Made by a program: the position numbers and the translations under genes. The notes beneath the pieces were generated by a model. It made no database searches. It saw only the letters and a program-made list of their open reading frames with translations, and was not told where the DNA came from. This document shows, in pieces, positions 22,501-27,115 of a stretch of DNA of 41,667 bases (the stretch's first letter is position 1; every line of letters begins with the position of its first letter). The DNA comes from a virus. The stretch lies in the IMG/VR virus record IMGVR_UViG_3300033273_000279, positions 1 to 41,667 of that record. One strand, 5' to 3'.

Positions 22501-25231
22501 GGCGGATTAGACGGAATGCATCAGCAAGTCTAGACTGATCATCAGTTTGTTGATCACCAGGAATGTAGAAGTCAGGATGATATACACTGATCTCTGCCAG
22601 TGCTGCGTCGAGAATGAAATCTCTATTGGCGACAATTCTGTTACGAGCATCCTTGTTTCTGCCAGCAGGATCTTGTTTCTGCGAGACATCAATGGTTACG
22701 CCATTGGTTGTTAGTCCTTCTTCTTCTGCTGCAGAACCAGTGTAACCAGCATTAATACCATATGTTGTTAGTTCGCTGTTAGCATCAGGATCATATAGAT
22801 CTGCTTGTACAGTCAACAGGTTAGCAATTGCTTTCTTACAAAGATCTCTTGCTCTATTGAATGCAAAGATTGCGGGATCTTCTTCACCAACCAGACCATT
22901 GCTGATTGGGTTACCAGAACCATCAAAATATCTTCTGGTTGCCTCAATAATATTAGCGTTACCACCATCTCTGAGGTCTTCTGCAACTGCATCGACAATT
23001 AGACCGATGTCACGCTTACACTTATCACCAAAGGTGTTGCCATTATTACCATCATAGTTGGGGAAAGTCTGAAGCATCGATGCATATGCTGCATCAACAA
23101 TCTCTTGGCGGTTAGCAACGATTAGGTTACGTGCGTCGAAGTAACGGTTACCAGCAGGATTTAGACCAGGATTGACATAAGAAATGTTCTGGAGTCTAGG
23201 ATACTTTTCTAGGATATAACCGAAGACTTCCTCTTGCATGAAGCGACGGTTAGACTCAATGAGGTTAGCAGCATCAGCATAGACACTGTTAATTACACCA
23301 CCAGATGGGTTGAGGATAGAACCCTTTGCAACATACTTGACGAAACCAGTTGGTTCTAGGGATGCTTCAAACAGATTGTCTGTTCCAGGTGCTGGATCCA
23401 GTTTGACATATAGTTTATCACCAGACTTAGCACCAATTCTGTAACCATCAATGGTAGCAGCAGGTCTAGTTCTAGGATCAGAGATCTCATCACTACCTAG
23501 GAATAGTTTGGTATAGTTACCACTAGTCTGTAGAGTACCTTGAATATCAATAGTATAGTAGGCAATCTTCTTAGTGTTTGCCTGTGTATCTTCTACCTTT
23601 CTAGGTGGAATGATGTGAGTAATGTAACCACCCTTATCTTGGTTGAAGGAGAATCCTTTGAAACCAATAGCGTGCAGTGAGGTGTTACCAAAGTTGGAGT
23701 TAGAGTTGGTGATAGACATGTCACCACCCGACTCCATCAGGAAGTGATCAGCGAAACCAACAGCGAAGATCGAAACGTTCTGGATGAATGCGTCTTCAGA
23801 TGCACGGACGTGGAAGTTTCTCCACTCATCCTTCCAGTAGGAATCACCCTTGGTATGGTAAGGAACTGTTGCAAATGCGTCAGTTAGTGATGCTTGGTTC
23901 CAAGTGTTGGTGTATTCGTCATAACGAATGAACGCTCTATCGTCTTTCTGGAGCGAAACACCCGTGTACTGAGCGATAACCATGGATTTGAATCCAGTGG
24001 CTTTCAGACCGTTTGCCCAGATTCCGCAAATACCCCATGTGGAGCGGATAGATACGTTGAAAACGTAAGGAGATGCGGACTCAACCGAGTCAACTTCCGC
24101 AAGAGTCTGTGCGTTCTGACCTAGTGCAGGAGTCGTATCTACACTAACAACCTTCCCTGAGGTGATGTTAGTTCCAATCGCAGTAGCAACAAATGGTACT
24201 TCATAAGTAAACTTACGAGCATCATTCTGATCAATAGATTTAATCTGGAAGATACCCTCCAATACATCATCAATCTCAGTGTTAGCGATAGCAACGAACT
24301 GACCTTGGAAGTATCCATGGTCTACCTTGGTTGTTACTTCAATCTCAGAAGTAGAAGCAGGGATGCTAGAGTCAGTTGTGTTATCGGTAATCTTCAGACT
24401 CTCAATAACTCTAGAGTCAGATAGAGGACCAACAATTCTGTTCTCTTGGACTCTCAGATCGAATTCGCCTGGGTCATCGATTGTTGGTTGATATGCAGAG
24501 AATGCCTTAGCAATCTTTCTGTAGAAGATACCTAGTTCTTCTGTATCTGCATATTCAAATACAGTTAGTTTGTGGTGAGAATAGTTAGGTGCTGCTTTCT
24601 TAGTGAAGTCAGTAGGATCATAGTAAACCTCACCAGTTCCTGCTGCAGTATTATACAGAGGAGACTCGGATGTAGTTTGACCATCCTTGATGGTGAACTG
24701 CCAGAAGTAACAACCACCAGTTACGTTGAAGATAGCAGAACGAGGAATCTCACGTTCCGTTGTTGCAGGATCAGGAACATAGAGAGGACGAACAGTGGTT
24801 CTACGAAGGTCATAACCGACGAGGGATGAACCTCTAGGGATGATAGCACCACCCTCGGTATTGTTAAACTTCCAGTAGATGTTATCAGGGTTGGAAAGAT
24901 CTAGGATGCTGTCATCAGTCCATGCATTTGTTCCTTGATCAAAACCAAATACATCAATACCACTAGTATCTGCAAGACCAGGGCGGTTATCAATGTAGTG
25001 GATACCTGGCATGAGCATGACCGTAAACTGGTCAAATCTATCGTTGCCAAATCCAGGTAGATACGAATATCTTGCGATTTCTAGGAAAGCACGCTGGATG
25101 CTTTTGAATGGTGTTACAGGTGAATTACCTCTATTGGATAATGCATCTGTTGCATTGAAATCATCAGGAGAAACATAAAGATACTTACCAGTCTTCGAGC
25201 TGATAAGGTTATCCAGACGTGTTAATGGCAT
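10541..25231 (-). CDS. Giant modular virion fibre protein, 4,896 aa (VrlC-like)
   Basis: A single uninterrupted frame of 14.7 kb, exceptionally long for any phage. The N-terminus (YLYVSPDDFNATDALSNRG, PFKSIQRAFLEIARYSYLPG) matches what I remember of large cyanophage structural proteins sometimes labelled VrlC, and suggests a beta-helical attachment domain. The central third contains at least seven copies of a module with the core KCxRDIGxxVDAxxxDLxxGGN (cores near 23020, 22150, 21733, 20670, 20245, 19860 and 18545), several linked to an (A/G)CSDVQSAIDTL element; three tandem 43-aa repeats; and four beta modules with YDPATG-type openings (near 21427, 21161, 19218, 18952). The C-terminal third is fibre-like beta structure. 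It is first in the late fibre operon. Likely a long fibre or whisker that contacts the host; function is inferred from context. Confidence 0.8.
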   Translation of the reverse strand: MPLTRLDNLISSKTGKYLYVSPDDFNATDALSNRGNSPVTPFKSIQRAFLEIARYSYLPGFGNDRFDQFTVMLMPGIHYIDNRPGLADTSGIDVFGFDQGTNAWTDDSILDLSNPDNIYWKFNNTEGGAIIPRGSSLVGYDLRRTTVRPLYVPDPATTEREIPRSAIFNVTGGCYFWQFTIKDGQTTSESPLYNTAAGTGEVYYDPTDFTKKAAPNYSHHKLTVFEYADTEELGIFYRKIAKAFSAYQPTIDDPGEFDLRVQENRIVGPLSDSRVIESLKITDNTTDSSIPASTSEIEVTTKVDHGYFQGQFVAIANTEIDDVLEGIFQIKSIDQNDARKFTYEVPFVATAIGTNITSGKVVSVDTTPALGQNAQTLAEVDSVESASPYVFNVSIRSTWGICGIWANGLKATGFKSMVIAQYTGVSLQKDDRAFIRYDEYTNTWNQASLTDAFATVPYHTKGDSYWKDEWRNFHVRASEDAFIQNVSIFAVGFADHFLMESGGDMSITNSNSNFGNTSLHAIGFKGFSFNQDKGGYITHIIPPRKVEDTQANTKKIAYYTIDIQGTLQTSGNYTKLFLGSDEISDPRTRPAATIDGYRIGAKSGDKLYVKLDPAPGTDNLFEASLEPTGFVKYVAKGSILNPSGGVINSVYADAANLIESNRRFMQEEVFGYILEKYPRLQNISYVNPGLNPAGNRYFDARNLIVANRQEIVDAAYASMLQTFPNYDGNNGNTFGDKCKRDIGLIVDAVAEDLRDGGNANIIEATRRYFDGSGNPISNGLVGEEDPAIFAFNRARDLCKKAIANLLTVQADLYDPDANSELTTYGINAGYTGSAAEEEGLTTNGVTIDVSQKQDPAGRNKDARNRIVANRDFILDAALAEISVYHPDFYIPGDQQTDDQSRLADAFRLIRRNSKEIGDKALASIALNHPDFYIPGDAATDGGSRYADAYRLIQQNKDQIVDTALAQIAIGHPDFHIPGDQQTDERSRYADAYRLIQQNKTEIVTTAYANMLAIYPNYDGNGGNTFGDKCKRDIGFLIDAVSLDLFVGGNKYSRKFISEYFDGTGQNWISGGLQGEETASIEAFNQARDLMGAAVANQLSIQDLTITEGPAQYGGGGGNISRTNAGACDDVQSAIDTLVNIITTQISAGNLSGLPAETSYIAGPGETKCRRDIGYFVDALALDLFINGNEYTWKFCAEYFENATTQISDGLLGEEGPSRTAFAKAAEMMKKAVSNQLYEKDLTITADNAPGSAYGQVTKSFTPHNVTYDPATGVCVFSIANHGLSVGDHIAIANNSITMTCAMDGNNTQHTVPGQSSTVTWGGKYIRIDAVTADTITCNVGASGPNVEFSPTNATYDPATGVMEITIGAHTLSVGEGITLDDNSFTFTCALDGNATQHTYPRPGIDPFAGRSIPITAVTATTITVNVGTSSDTSAHTFVSATANAVNHLPQSAHTFVSAATNAITFAGNIDNQFNAQTALCSDVQSAIDTLNTIVQDVFTAGNLNGMPLEINKGSAGPGETKCRRDIGYFIDAVSVDMYCAGNRHTKEFTRQYFTNATTPLSNGLVGEEAESVTAFSAAIAEMRKAVYNALYYKDLTVTEGASEYGGAGGNVDRQNATACSDVQSAIQTLGDLVTDAIASGNINGGIWNQPDNEGSFKTGESKCRRDIGHVVDAIAQDLWFGGNEYTIAATKEYFAQNALISNGVDNEVGPAITAFKRAADLMNRAANNQYYERDLTITLDQVGDPVVVSDIHADAYNLVLSNKEFIAEEAYQRMLSAYPLYTPSAGNTKQDCLDDVYDVLEEVMWDVKFGGNSKTYDAAKVYVTNVFNGQAVATFIDAERDEAAKVFTEVKNIAIQVIRNETVTVSAGNTLTQTKDLTIVDDWDIDELLPTCGSAAGAVDTLLGIIIQAIGNDGGVGTLTAERTTGATADPAYDTAVNITAATAETITINVGTSTHLYPHTFSRATAGAVVSGGNYLHRFVSAAAGAVNVVNGPQLTPTNATYNAVTGDFVMYFGAAHGVTTSDQLSLDDNSFTFKCDMDDFTADHVYPRPGSDSIVGQNVNPTAVTDYSITINVGASALVEWDVTAATYDPASGDVVLTIGAHSLPVGTKVKVKTESIAFKCGKDNYKTEHAYPRAARAYQPSVYTLGNCSDVLATIDTLTGILCDALLAGNLDDLPPLSNGLWDCANVRSTIENLFDILTDAIGTGSLAGLPILNKGDFIINNEASKCFRDVSYIVDAVVNDLRLGGNINSIQAGEAYYVGNNLTYIDGEKTETLDAWDYVGQLATAAMRNFDFLAYNCSTTAGSDIVDVGDTRGIVIGMSVAEYDAASYDWSAEQPALQGLLNFSDSGTITQVISTIPAGAYVREIVNGTQIRLGTIGSRLENGSPVNAIQTNSGNINLHFRLEKGAWADTDVNTVLVGPESGWTQGGVEVFPDVIADSLTSQNYRECEGTANAIAQLIGVITTIINSGLGTVVRQEQTVDTTVLSKRATVFTIDTGGGSSNPHNWETGTPVRLVPRPRFDPVTGKYVDVDKRLVRLPNGFETNRTYYVIAPGRFTAPENYAGTTFWNSEATTTLMLATSPENAAAGTYIYASETDSIDRDVEIDIYQFILDESYDLHAYTSSLESSDRIRTEVAHVFDIPVDGVTPQKVFIRAAEGGNLPLISQSYINDPLVAVTDPLDGNFGRINPNVEFYVRYQSPKIISIHKTSADARANVNPISFAAGQSGVTFDVFANKRRTPMKFDPAFTDGSTSTGKWYINCRDDSAQPQSALNDNIFWRISQSDYSDRQRSTDMWYERLEDDRDKDDRTYKLRYVIPSYLENARDPINGFVLKTRTDDTRKLVPQKIVLKPVTGTVYGARFENKQNPGEFIGQTASQLAGFDQDALYDPFRKEVGVEYREFAKFASGVQATIQSARYIPDAIDETIEYLELTVFDHGIDTKNFPGLRNEVLTTVKITAPQGGAFVTDKADNQAGDTNYARFEGNSSGNCNIHAYYTVNGEHYLIIKGIRNGTLEYSEFGTTTFKQTQGSITVFADMLEDQDMGKSLPLKTHIRKNFPEYYYKQNGANVYTITPGDRITDSAGVEYYVDSVKDAGIIEDTFYIFGYETLQRRIAGQQDGIYYLTCLRGNVSPFPTGAGVSNNFRNFKFSQPVSKLYPLNYKNDPLWFRNNGTSNEEKNYYAGLIDPPSAFSAADNYVHGLVTVNDFKNSVTREGIDDLLKQSAFIENTYEAGSNKIRAQRGNATAGSEDRLIPIAGDSTVVVDQRYYVELRRPSIARAGNHTFEYLGFGPGNYSTGLPARQEVVLTPEEDFYAQSKKQDAGIVFYTGINSQGDLYIGNRRINAITGEETFIDAAVLADDGDEDDTVGGLVTTFDTPVTFNQNITVVGGDGQLVNNFESPVTISVQDDDFTQQRDALIIRSNVSSVDPVTQLQQDESLDRTAWAPPTEGDIRLSKNSIRSAIFQFNARGNGQSYMFQTHTVAGVASNATPNQSPLISAGGTRIAASQYITYGGVLPAPGDVLFKGEEVGKNGSIAWILANYFQQIANNSIDNIVFDGSNVVKLEFRDFNSGVALSNADIGITSTSQIRVKNFYYDPRLNLTWTVYASKPGDPFDPANNYCHFQVIDQIPQDTQAWEDIIAGTAQGADAPTIEFSNSNFKEVGVIGGEALRTETETIGDYKLGVNTIARSTHDAYRNAFVENLNTDPRANLDVVGNAYISGRKTPDYLSHTNFADRDKNRIPDALLVGGDSSAVADYATLRVSTETAAITESGRGNNEGKVGINATDAELDRALVVKGDSRFSEDARFERDIEVNGDASVAEIRTSQTTGTFNLIDDSTFTGTVNFGSEVTTLNMLNDSVADQFINIGRGSAHSNIWLGVTPDSAGAGISKVEIGGAYLNTNEDLSYTKIKTRNFRVDGDMWLGFRRGIGQTVELKSQASQVDFFSNSGGPSTLNFALNASEINIAGQGGKTTINNQLEVIASAKFNGDVHMCGGVASFSFDGGRAQLGTDASAHEDGILSDTLFNKNIDILNVLVKSPSDEGYNQVDTAGSGNWGGAAYQQSVNIGGVVEPTDLPAIIESDQFYLPLKNQPVKANGDPYFGTNDYIIVDSGVVGTGSAATSHPEILQIVELTRINAAPYYVKVKRRPFGAFGGVLENHVDTTPIYKVNVQFDATWTEQALDGNGPNDNVYLAEFGGALTNNDYIIVDRDDSPKTPEYIKVVAPLEQQVQKFRVSNCGDPNEDVFVVDSVTGEVTIGNPNIPGSILTINSSLAIDGGCGTLGSVQLRGDIESQSKTITNITVDTANKTLADIKVGDAVKIITDSCPVKVLQDTKVDFIFGGVIYLDTPFIGGSSATNVSIVIARNELFTINDGGVNTTFEVDTCSGSTEIGTYAGRFDIGFAWSSNNSITTTAQLAAQLGTYDLSDVVAYGYYVDPQTINEGGPATTIRAATAVGNDPTKLQIPVQSAGTGSGRFEVGDLIAVGPIGSFTGAGQLELLEVIEVVAPDTNIPTLVATRAQDGTVEMSHNIGDPVRRVIKHKDWSRVTDAQIRQRLVGGSPTDYLSVILDKGYISQQKLDYKQWLRFSNKSNGEEALTVVNGRLFGKTHTAVMDEQISDGAKSYRSGSLHVTNNLTLGGGDFVIYDSVRQTELFKFTNDDGHADHQGLLNWDAGVVARGDFFLYPATCPENVIQSLNCTPSFSIDNLGNGTIRTSLTITGEASPTPGTDAVLSVQNLGTNGADTFTVKQDRSIDAFGVTNFYTRNGAKHTRYISAASPEADLTLTANIVYMVNVQPTQTLIVTLPSGAQTGDVVRLIDVGGNLKYDTTLVIRTPEASGTPIQGDNTGTLFGDRITPYPSGELVVQTANAAFALIYLGSSDSNNQIGIPTSVQGWWLMEV
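22193..22579 (-). repeat. Three tandem 129-bp (43-aa) repeats inside the giant gene
   Basis: Copies run 22579-22451, 22450-22322 and 22321-22193. Each encodes HPDF(Y/H)IPGD, then TD..SR.ADA.RLI..N and a helical end. The spacing is exactly 129 bp. The preceding and following sequence (NRDFILDAALAEI, TAYANMLAIYPNY) looks like decayed copies, suggesting expansion by recombination. Confidence 0.85.
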
Positions 25232-25271
25232 GATTATTTTGACCCTGCGGTGTAAACTTGATCCTCGGATT

Positions 25272-25279
25272 TATTTATA
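25272..25279 (-). promoter_or_regulatory. Late promoter TATAAATA of the fibre operon
   Basis: A perfect match to the T4-type late promoter on the minus strand, about 40 nt before the ATG of the giant gene. Late transcription by the phage sigma factor would start near 25262 and read the whole fibre operon. Confidence 0.75.
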
Positions 25280-25384
25280 CGCCTGGTCTGTACCTATCTC
25301 CCATGATAAGCATTTTGACTATCTCCTTACAACAGAGATAAATGTATCCGAATTGTTCAGACCATGTACAATCGCCTTTCATAA

Positions 25385-25457
25385 CTCCTCCACCTGGGCT
25401 CGAACCAGGGACATAGTGATTAACAGTCACTCGCTCTACCGACTGAGCTATAGAGGA
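25385..25457 (-). tRNA. tRNA-Asn (anticodon GTT)
   Basis: A 73-nt cloverleaf on the minus strand: acceptor TCCTCTA pairs with TGGAGGA (one G-T), D arm GCTC...GAGC, anticodon stem AGTGA/TCACT around CTGTTAA, T arm CCTGGTTCGAGCCCAGG. CCA is not encoded, as is usual in cyanobacteria and their phages. It is the last gene of the tRNA/cpeT cluster. Confidence 0.93.
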
Positions 25458-25462
25458 ATGTA

Positions 25463-25484
25463 TTCGCTATTCGAAAATAGCGAA
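25463..25484 (-). other. 9-bp hairpin with UUCG loop between tRNA-Ala and tRNA-Asn
   Basis: On the minus strand a perfect 9-bp stem (TTCGCTATT with AATAGCGAA) closes a TTCG tetraloop. It begins directly after the last base of tRNA-Ala and fills almost all of the 27-nt spacer. A likely role is guiding tRNA 3' processing or protecting the transcript. Confidence 0.7.
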
Positions 25485-25557
25485 TGGAGAATAGGAGACT
25501 CGAACTCCTGACAGCCTGCTTGCAAAGCAGGTGCTCTACCAACTGAGCTAATTCCCC
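25485..25557 (-). tRNA. tRNA-Ala (anticodon TGC)
   Basis: A 73-nt cloverleaf on the minus strand: acceptor GGGGAAT with ATTCTCC (one G-T), anticodon stem CCTGC/GCAGG with loop TTTGCAA, T arm with GTTCGAG. CCA is not encoded. Confidence 0.93.
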
Positions 25558-25562
25558 AAGGT

Positions 25563-25587
25563 GGGTCGGATATGATGATCCCGACCC
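25563..25587 (-). other. 7-bp hairpin between tRNA-Thr and tRNA-Ala
   Basis: GGGTCGG and CCGACCC form a perfect 7-bp stem with an 11-nt loop in the 53-nt spacer between the two tRNAs. A weaker 5-bp stem (GATAG/CTATC) lies next to it. No T-run follows, so tRNA processing or transcript stability is more likely than termination. Confidence 0.6.
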
Positions 25588-25610
25588 GTATGATAGACAA
25601 CGCCTATCAA

Positions 25611-25682
25611 AGCCCCCGATCTGATTCGAACAGACGACCAGCGGTTTACAAAACCGCTGCTCTACCACTGAGCTACAAGGGC
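25611..25682 (-). tRNA. tRNA-Thr (anticodon TGT)
   Basis: A 72-nt cloverleaf on the minus strand: acceptor GCCCTTG with CGGGGGC (two G-T pairs), anticodon stem GCGGT/ACCGC with loop TTTGTAA, T arm with GTTCGAATC. CCA is not encoded. It starts 10 nt after the cpeT stop codon, so it is probably cut from the same transcript. Confidence 0.92.
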
Positions 25683-25692
25683 ATACAGGGCA

Positions 25693-26211
25693 TTACTGCC
25701 TCTTGAATTTGAATGCTCCCCAGTTCGAACCCCACACTTTCTCGTGAGTTTCAGCATTCAACCCTTTGTCTAGAACTTGATAATCTTCTTCAGAGAGGAT
25801 TACTTCGTTAGCAACATAGGTTTTAATTCCTTGCCAGTCCACCCAACAATTACAGGTTGAAGTTCCGCCTTGATAAACTTTGTTTCCAACCTTCTTCATA
25901 AGAATATCACAACCTTCGCGGTAAGTCAAGATCTTATCGGAAATCCATTCTAAGTTCTTGCATTGTGCAAAACGTTGTGCGTCTAAGATCTCGTAATTCT
26001 TGAGACGATAACCATCTCCCTCTTCCACAACATCAATAACAAACTGACGATAGGGACGATCGAGTTGGTAATTGTATGCTTGCTCACCGTAAATACGGTT
26101 TTCTCCAATCAAACGATGAGAGACTCGGATGTGTGCATAACGAGTAGGGTGTGATTGTGCTTGTACTTTGTTTGCAAAAGTACCAACCAACAACTCAATA
26201 AATTCACTCAT
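25693..26211 (-). CDS. cpeT: CpeT-type phycobiliprotein lyase, 172 aa
   Basis: Member of the CpeT/CpcT family of lyases, which attach phycoerythrobilin or phycocyanobilin to conserved cysteines of phycobiliproteins. Family marks are visible in order: LLVGTFANKVQAQ near the N-terminus, EQAYNYQLDRPYRQF (residues about 43-57, the conserved Qa.Y...PYR), REGCDILM near residue 100, TSTCNCWVDWQGIKTYVANE, and a C-terminal ETHEKVWGSNWGAFKFKR. Length is normal or slightly short. Known as a cyanophage auxiliary metabolic gene; it would modify host light harvesting during infection. Start overlaps the TGA of the 91-aa gene (ATGA). Bilin specificity cannot be read from the sequence. Confidence 0.9.
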   Translation of the reverse strand: MSEFIELLVGTFANKVQAQSHPTRYAHIRVSHRLIGENRIYGEQAYNYQLDRPYRQFVIDVVEEGDGYRLKNYEILDAQRFAQCKNLEWISDKILTYREGCDILMKKVGNKVYQGGTSTCNCWVDWQGIKTYVANEVILSEEDYQVLDKGLNAETHEKVWGSNWGAFKFKRQ

Positions 26212-26483
26212 TCTGGTATAAGTTCTGGATTAACGAGATCTAATTCAAATAACACGGGATGGCATTCTTCAGCAATCAGATAATCAGAGAACCTGAAGAT
26301 GTCTTCCATAGTATACTCTGGATTGATTGCACATTCTGACAATATCCACTTGTCTTCTTTCTCTTCCTTTTCAAGAATATCAAAAGCAAATGGAATATTC
26401 TCAACATAATACATCAGTACAGGTTCATTGTCAACAAAAACATGCTTTCTGGTGATTGTGTACTTGATTGCCATTTGTGTCAA
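26208..26483 (-). CDS. Hypothetical protein upstream of cpeT, 91 aa
   Basis: An acidic, soluble protein with an alternating beta-like N-terminal half (AIKYTITRKHVFVDNEPVLMYY) and a helical acidic C-terminal half. The 3' end overlaps the cpeT start by 4 nt, so the two are translated together. The start shown is TTG at 26483, with AGGA 4-5 nt upstream; an ATG at 26474 (MAIKYTIT) is the alternative but lies farther from the ribosome site. I do not recognise the family. Coupling to cpeT is compatible with a role in pigment metabolism, but nothing in the sequence shows it. Confidence 0.6.
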   Translation of the reverse strand: MTQMAIKYTITRKHVFVDNEPVLMYYVENIPFAFDILEKEEKEDKWILSECAINPEYTMEDIFRFSDYLIAEECHPVLFELDLVNPELIPE

Positions 26484-26514
26484 TGTTTCCTGTCATTTAC
26501 TATTTAACAAGAAA

Positions 26515-26599
26515 TAGGACGAGAGGGACTTGAACCCTCACGAATGTTACATTCAACAGATTTTAAGTCTGGTGCGTCTACCAATTCCGCCACCGTCCC
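26515..26599 (-). tRNA. tRNA-Leu (anticodon TAA)
   Basis: An 85-nt class II cloverleaf on the minus strand: acceptor GGGACGG with TCGTCCT (G-T pairs at both ends), D arm GGCGGAATTGGTAGACGC, anticodon stem CCAGA with TCTG plus a terminal wobble, loop CTTAAAA, an extra arm (TGAATGTAACATTCG), T arm GAGGGTTCAAGTCCCTC. It begins immediately after the stop codon of the 42-aa gene. CCA is not encoded. Confidence 0.92.
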
Positions 26600-26728
26600 T
26601 CAGGCAAGCACTAGAAGTTTTTTCTTCAATGCTTGACGACGTGCTTTTGCCTGACGTAATGCCTGGGGTTTCAGACTACGCTTCTTCTCTTTTTTAGAAT
26701 GCTTCTGCCAGTTAGGAAGCGTAGTCAT
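26600..26728 (-). CDS. Small highly basic protein, 42 aa
   Basis: ATG at 26728 opens a 42-codon frame: MTTLPNWQKHSKKEKKRSLK, then repeated basic residues (LRQAKARRQALKKK) and a short hydrophobic end LLVLA. About a third of the residues are Lys or Arg, suggesting nucleic-acid or ribosome binding. The TGA ends one base before tRNA-Leu, leaving no spacer. An extended -10 promoter lies 23 nt upstream of the ATG. The ribosome site is weak (GAGG). The frame is short and no homologue is recognised, so it is a candidate rather than a certain gene. Confidence 0.5.
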   Translation of the reverse strand: MTTLPNWQKHSKKEKKRSLKPQALRQAKARRQALKKKLLVLA

Positions 26729-26750
26729 TGGTCTGCCTCAGTACCTAGTA

Positions 26751-26759
26751 ATTATAGCA
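26751..26759 (-). promoter_or_regulatory. Extended -10 promoter TGC-TATAAT
   Basis: A perfect sigma-70 -10 with the TG extension on the minus strand, in the gap between the 46-aa and 42-aa genes. No good -35 is present, which extended -10 promoters can do without. It would drive the 42-aa gene, tRNA-Leu, the 91-aa gene, cpeT and the remaining tRNAs early in infection. Confidence 0.6.
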
Positions 26760-26761
26760 TA

Positions 26762-26902
26762 CTATTTAGGTCTTATGGGAGGTGTAGACAGTTTCGTGAT
26801 TGACTGCTGTTTGATAAATGCTCGAAGTTCTGGGGTCTCTTCCCACTCCCAGATCTCTTCATGACCCTTGCTATCAATCTTCTTATAGGTTTTCTTAGTC
26901 AT
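26762..26902 (-). CDS. Small hypothetical protein, 46 aa
   Basis: ATG at 26902 opens a 46-codon frame ending in TAG: MTKKTYKKIDSKGHEEIWEW, then EETPELRAFIKQQ and a Pro-rich tail. The start overlaps the end of the 65-aa gene by 8 nt (AATGACTAA), the same coupled arrangement as its neighbours. It is soluble with a charged helical middle (residues about 14-34). I do not recognise it; the overlap and codon pattern make it a likely real small gene. Confidence 0.55.
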   Translation of the reverse strand: MTKKTYKKIDSKGHEEIWEWEETPELRAFIKQQSITKLSTPPIRPK

Positions 26903-27092
26903 TTCTAATACCATCCATTACTTGTTGTAGGTCATCAGCACGTCCCCTATAGTAGTCAATCTCCTCAGCGAGAACGTCAAGGATATCGTCTACGATAACA
27001 GTAGGTTCTACATCGTCGTTGAAGTAAGATTTGATCGCTTCTGATAAGTAGCGTCGCCTATTCCATTCAACACTATAGGGTCTGTAGTTCAT
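26895..27092 (-). CDS. Conserved small cyanophage protein, 65 aa
   Basis: MNYRPYSVEWNRRRYLSEAI followed by an acidic region VDDILDVLAEEIDYYRGRAD. It resembles small cyanophage proteins of unknown function starting with a YRPYSVEWNR.RYL motif that I remember; the function is not known. It has two predicted helices, no signal peptide and no membrane segment. It is the first gene after a consensus sigma-70 promoter (TTGACA-17-TACAAT), so early expression is likely, and its stop overlaps the start of the 46-aa gene. Confidence 0.7.
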   Translation of the reverse strand: MNYRPYSVEWNRRRYLSEAIKSYFNDDVEPTVIVDDILDVLAEEIDYYRGRADDLQQVMDGIRND

Positions 27093-27115
27093 GATAAAAG
27101 GGTTTGCGTATGTGT

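Noticed and set aside
18500-23050. Repeated DNA segments that might suggest a CRISPR array or a mobile element
   Set aside because: All repeats keep one reading frame, vary as protein modules do, and have coding sequence between them; no short exact repeats with unique spacers of equal length, no transposase.
25385-25682. A phage attachment site in the tRNA genes
   Set aside because: No integrase or truncated tRNA copy is present, and T4-like cyanophages are lytic.
25385-26599. An amber-suppressor tRNA that would explain the TAG in the gp26 extension
   Set aside because: The anticodons are GTT (Asn), TGC (Ala), TGT (Thr) and TAA (Leu); none is CTA, and TAG is also used as a normal stop (for example at the end of gp5, where a ribosome site for the next gene overlaps it).
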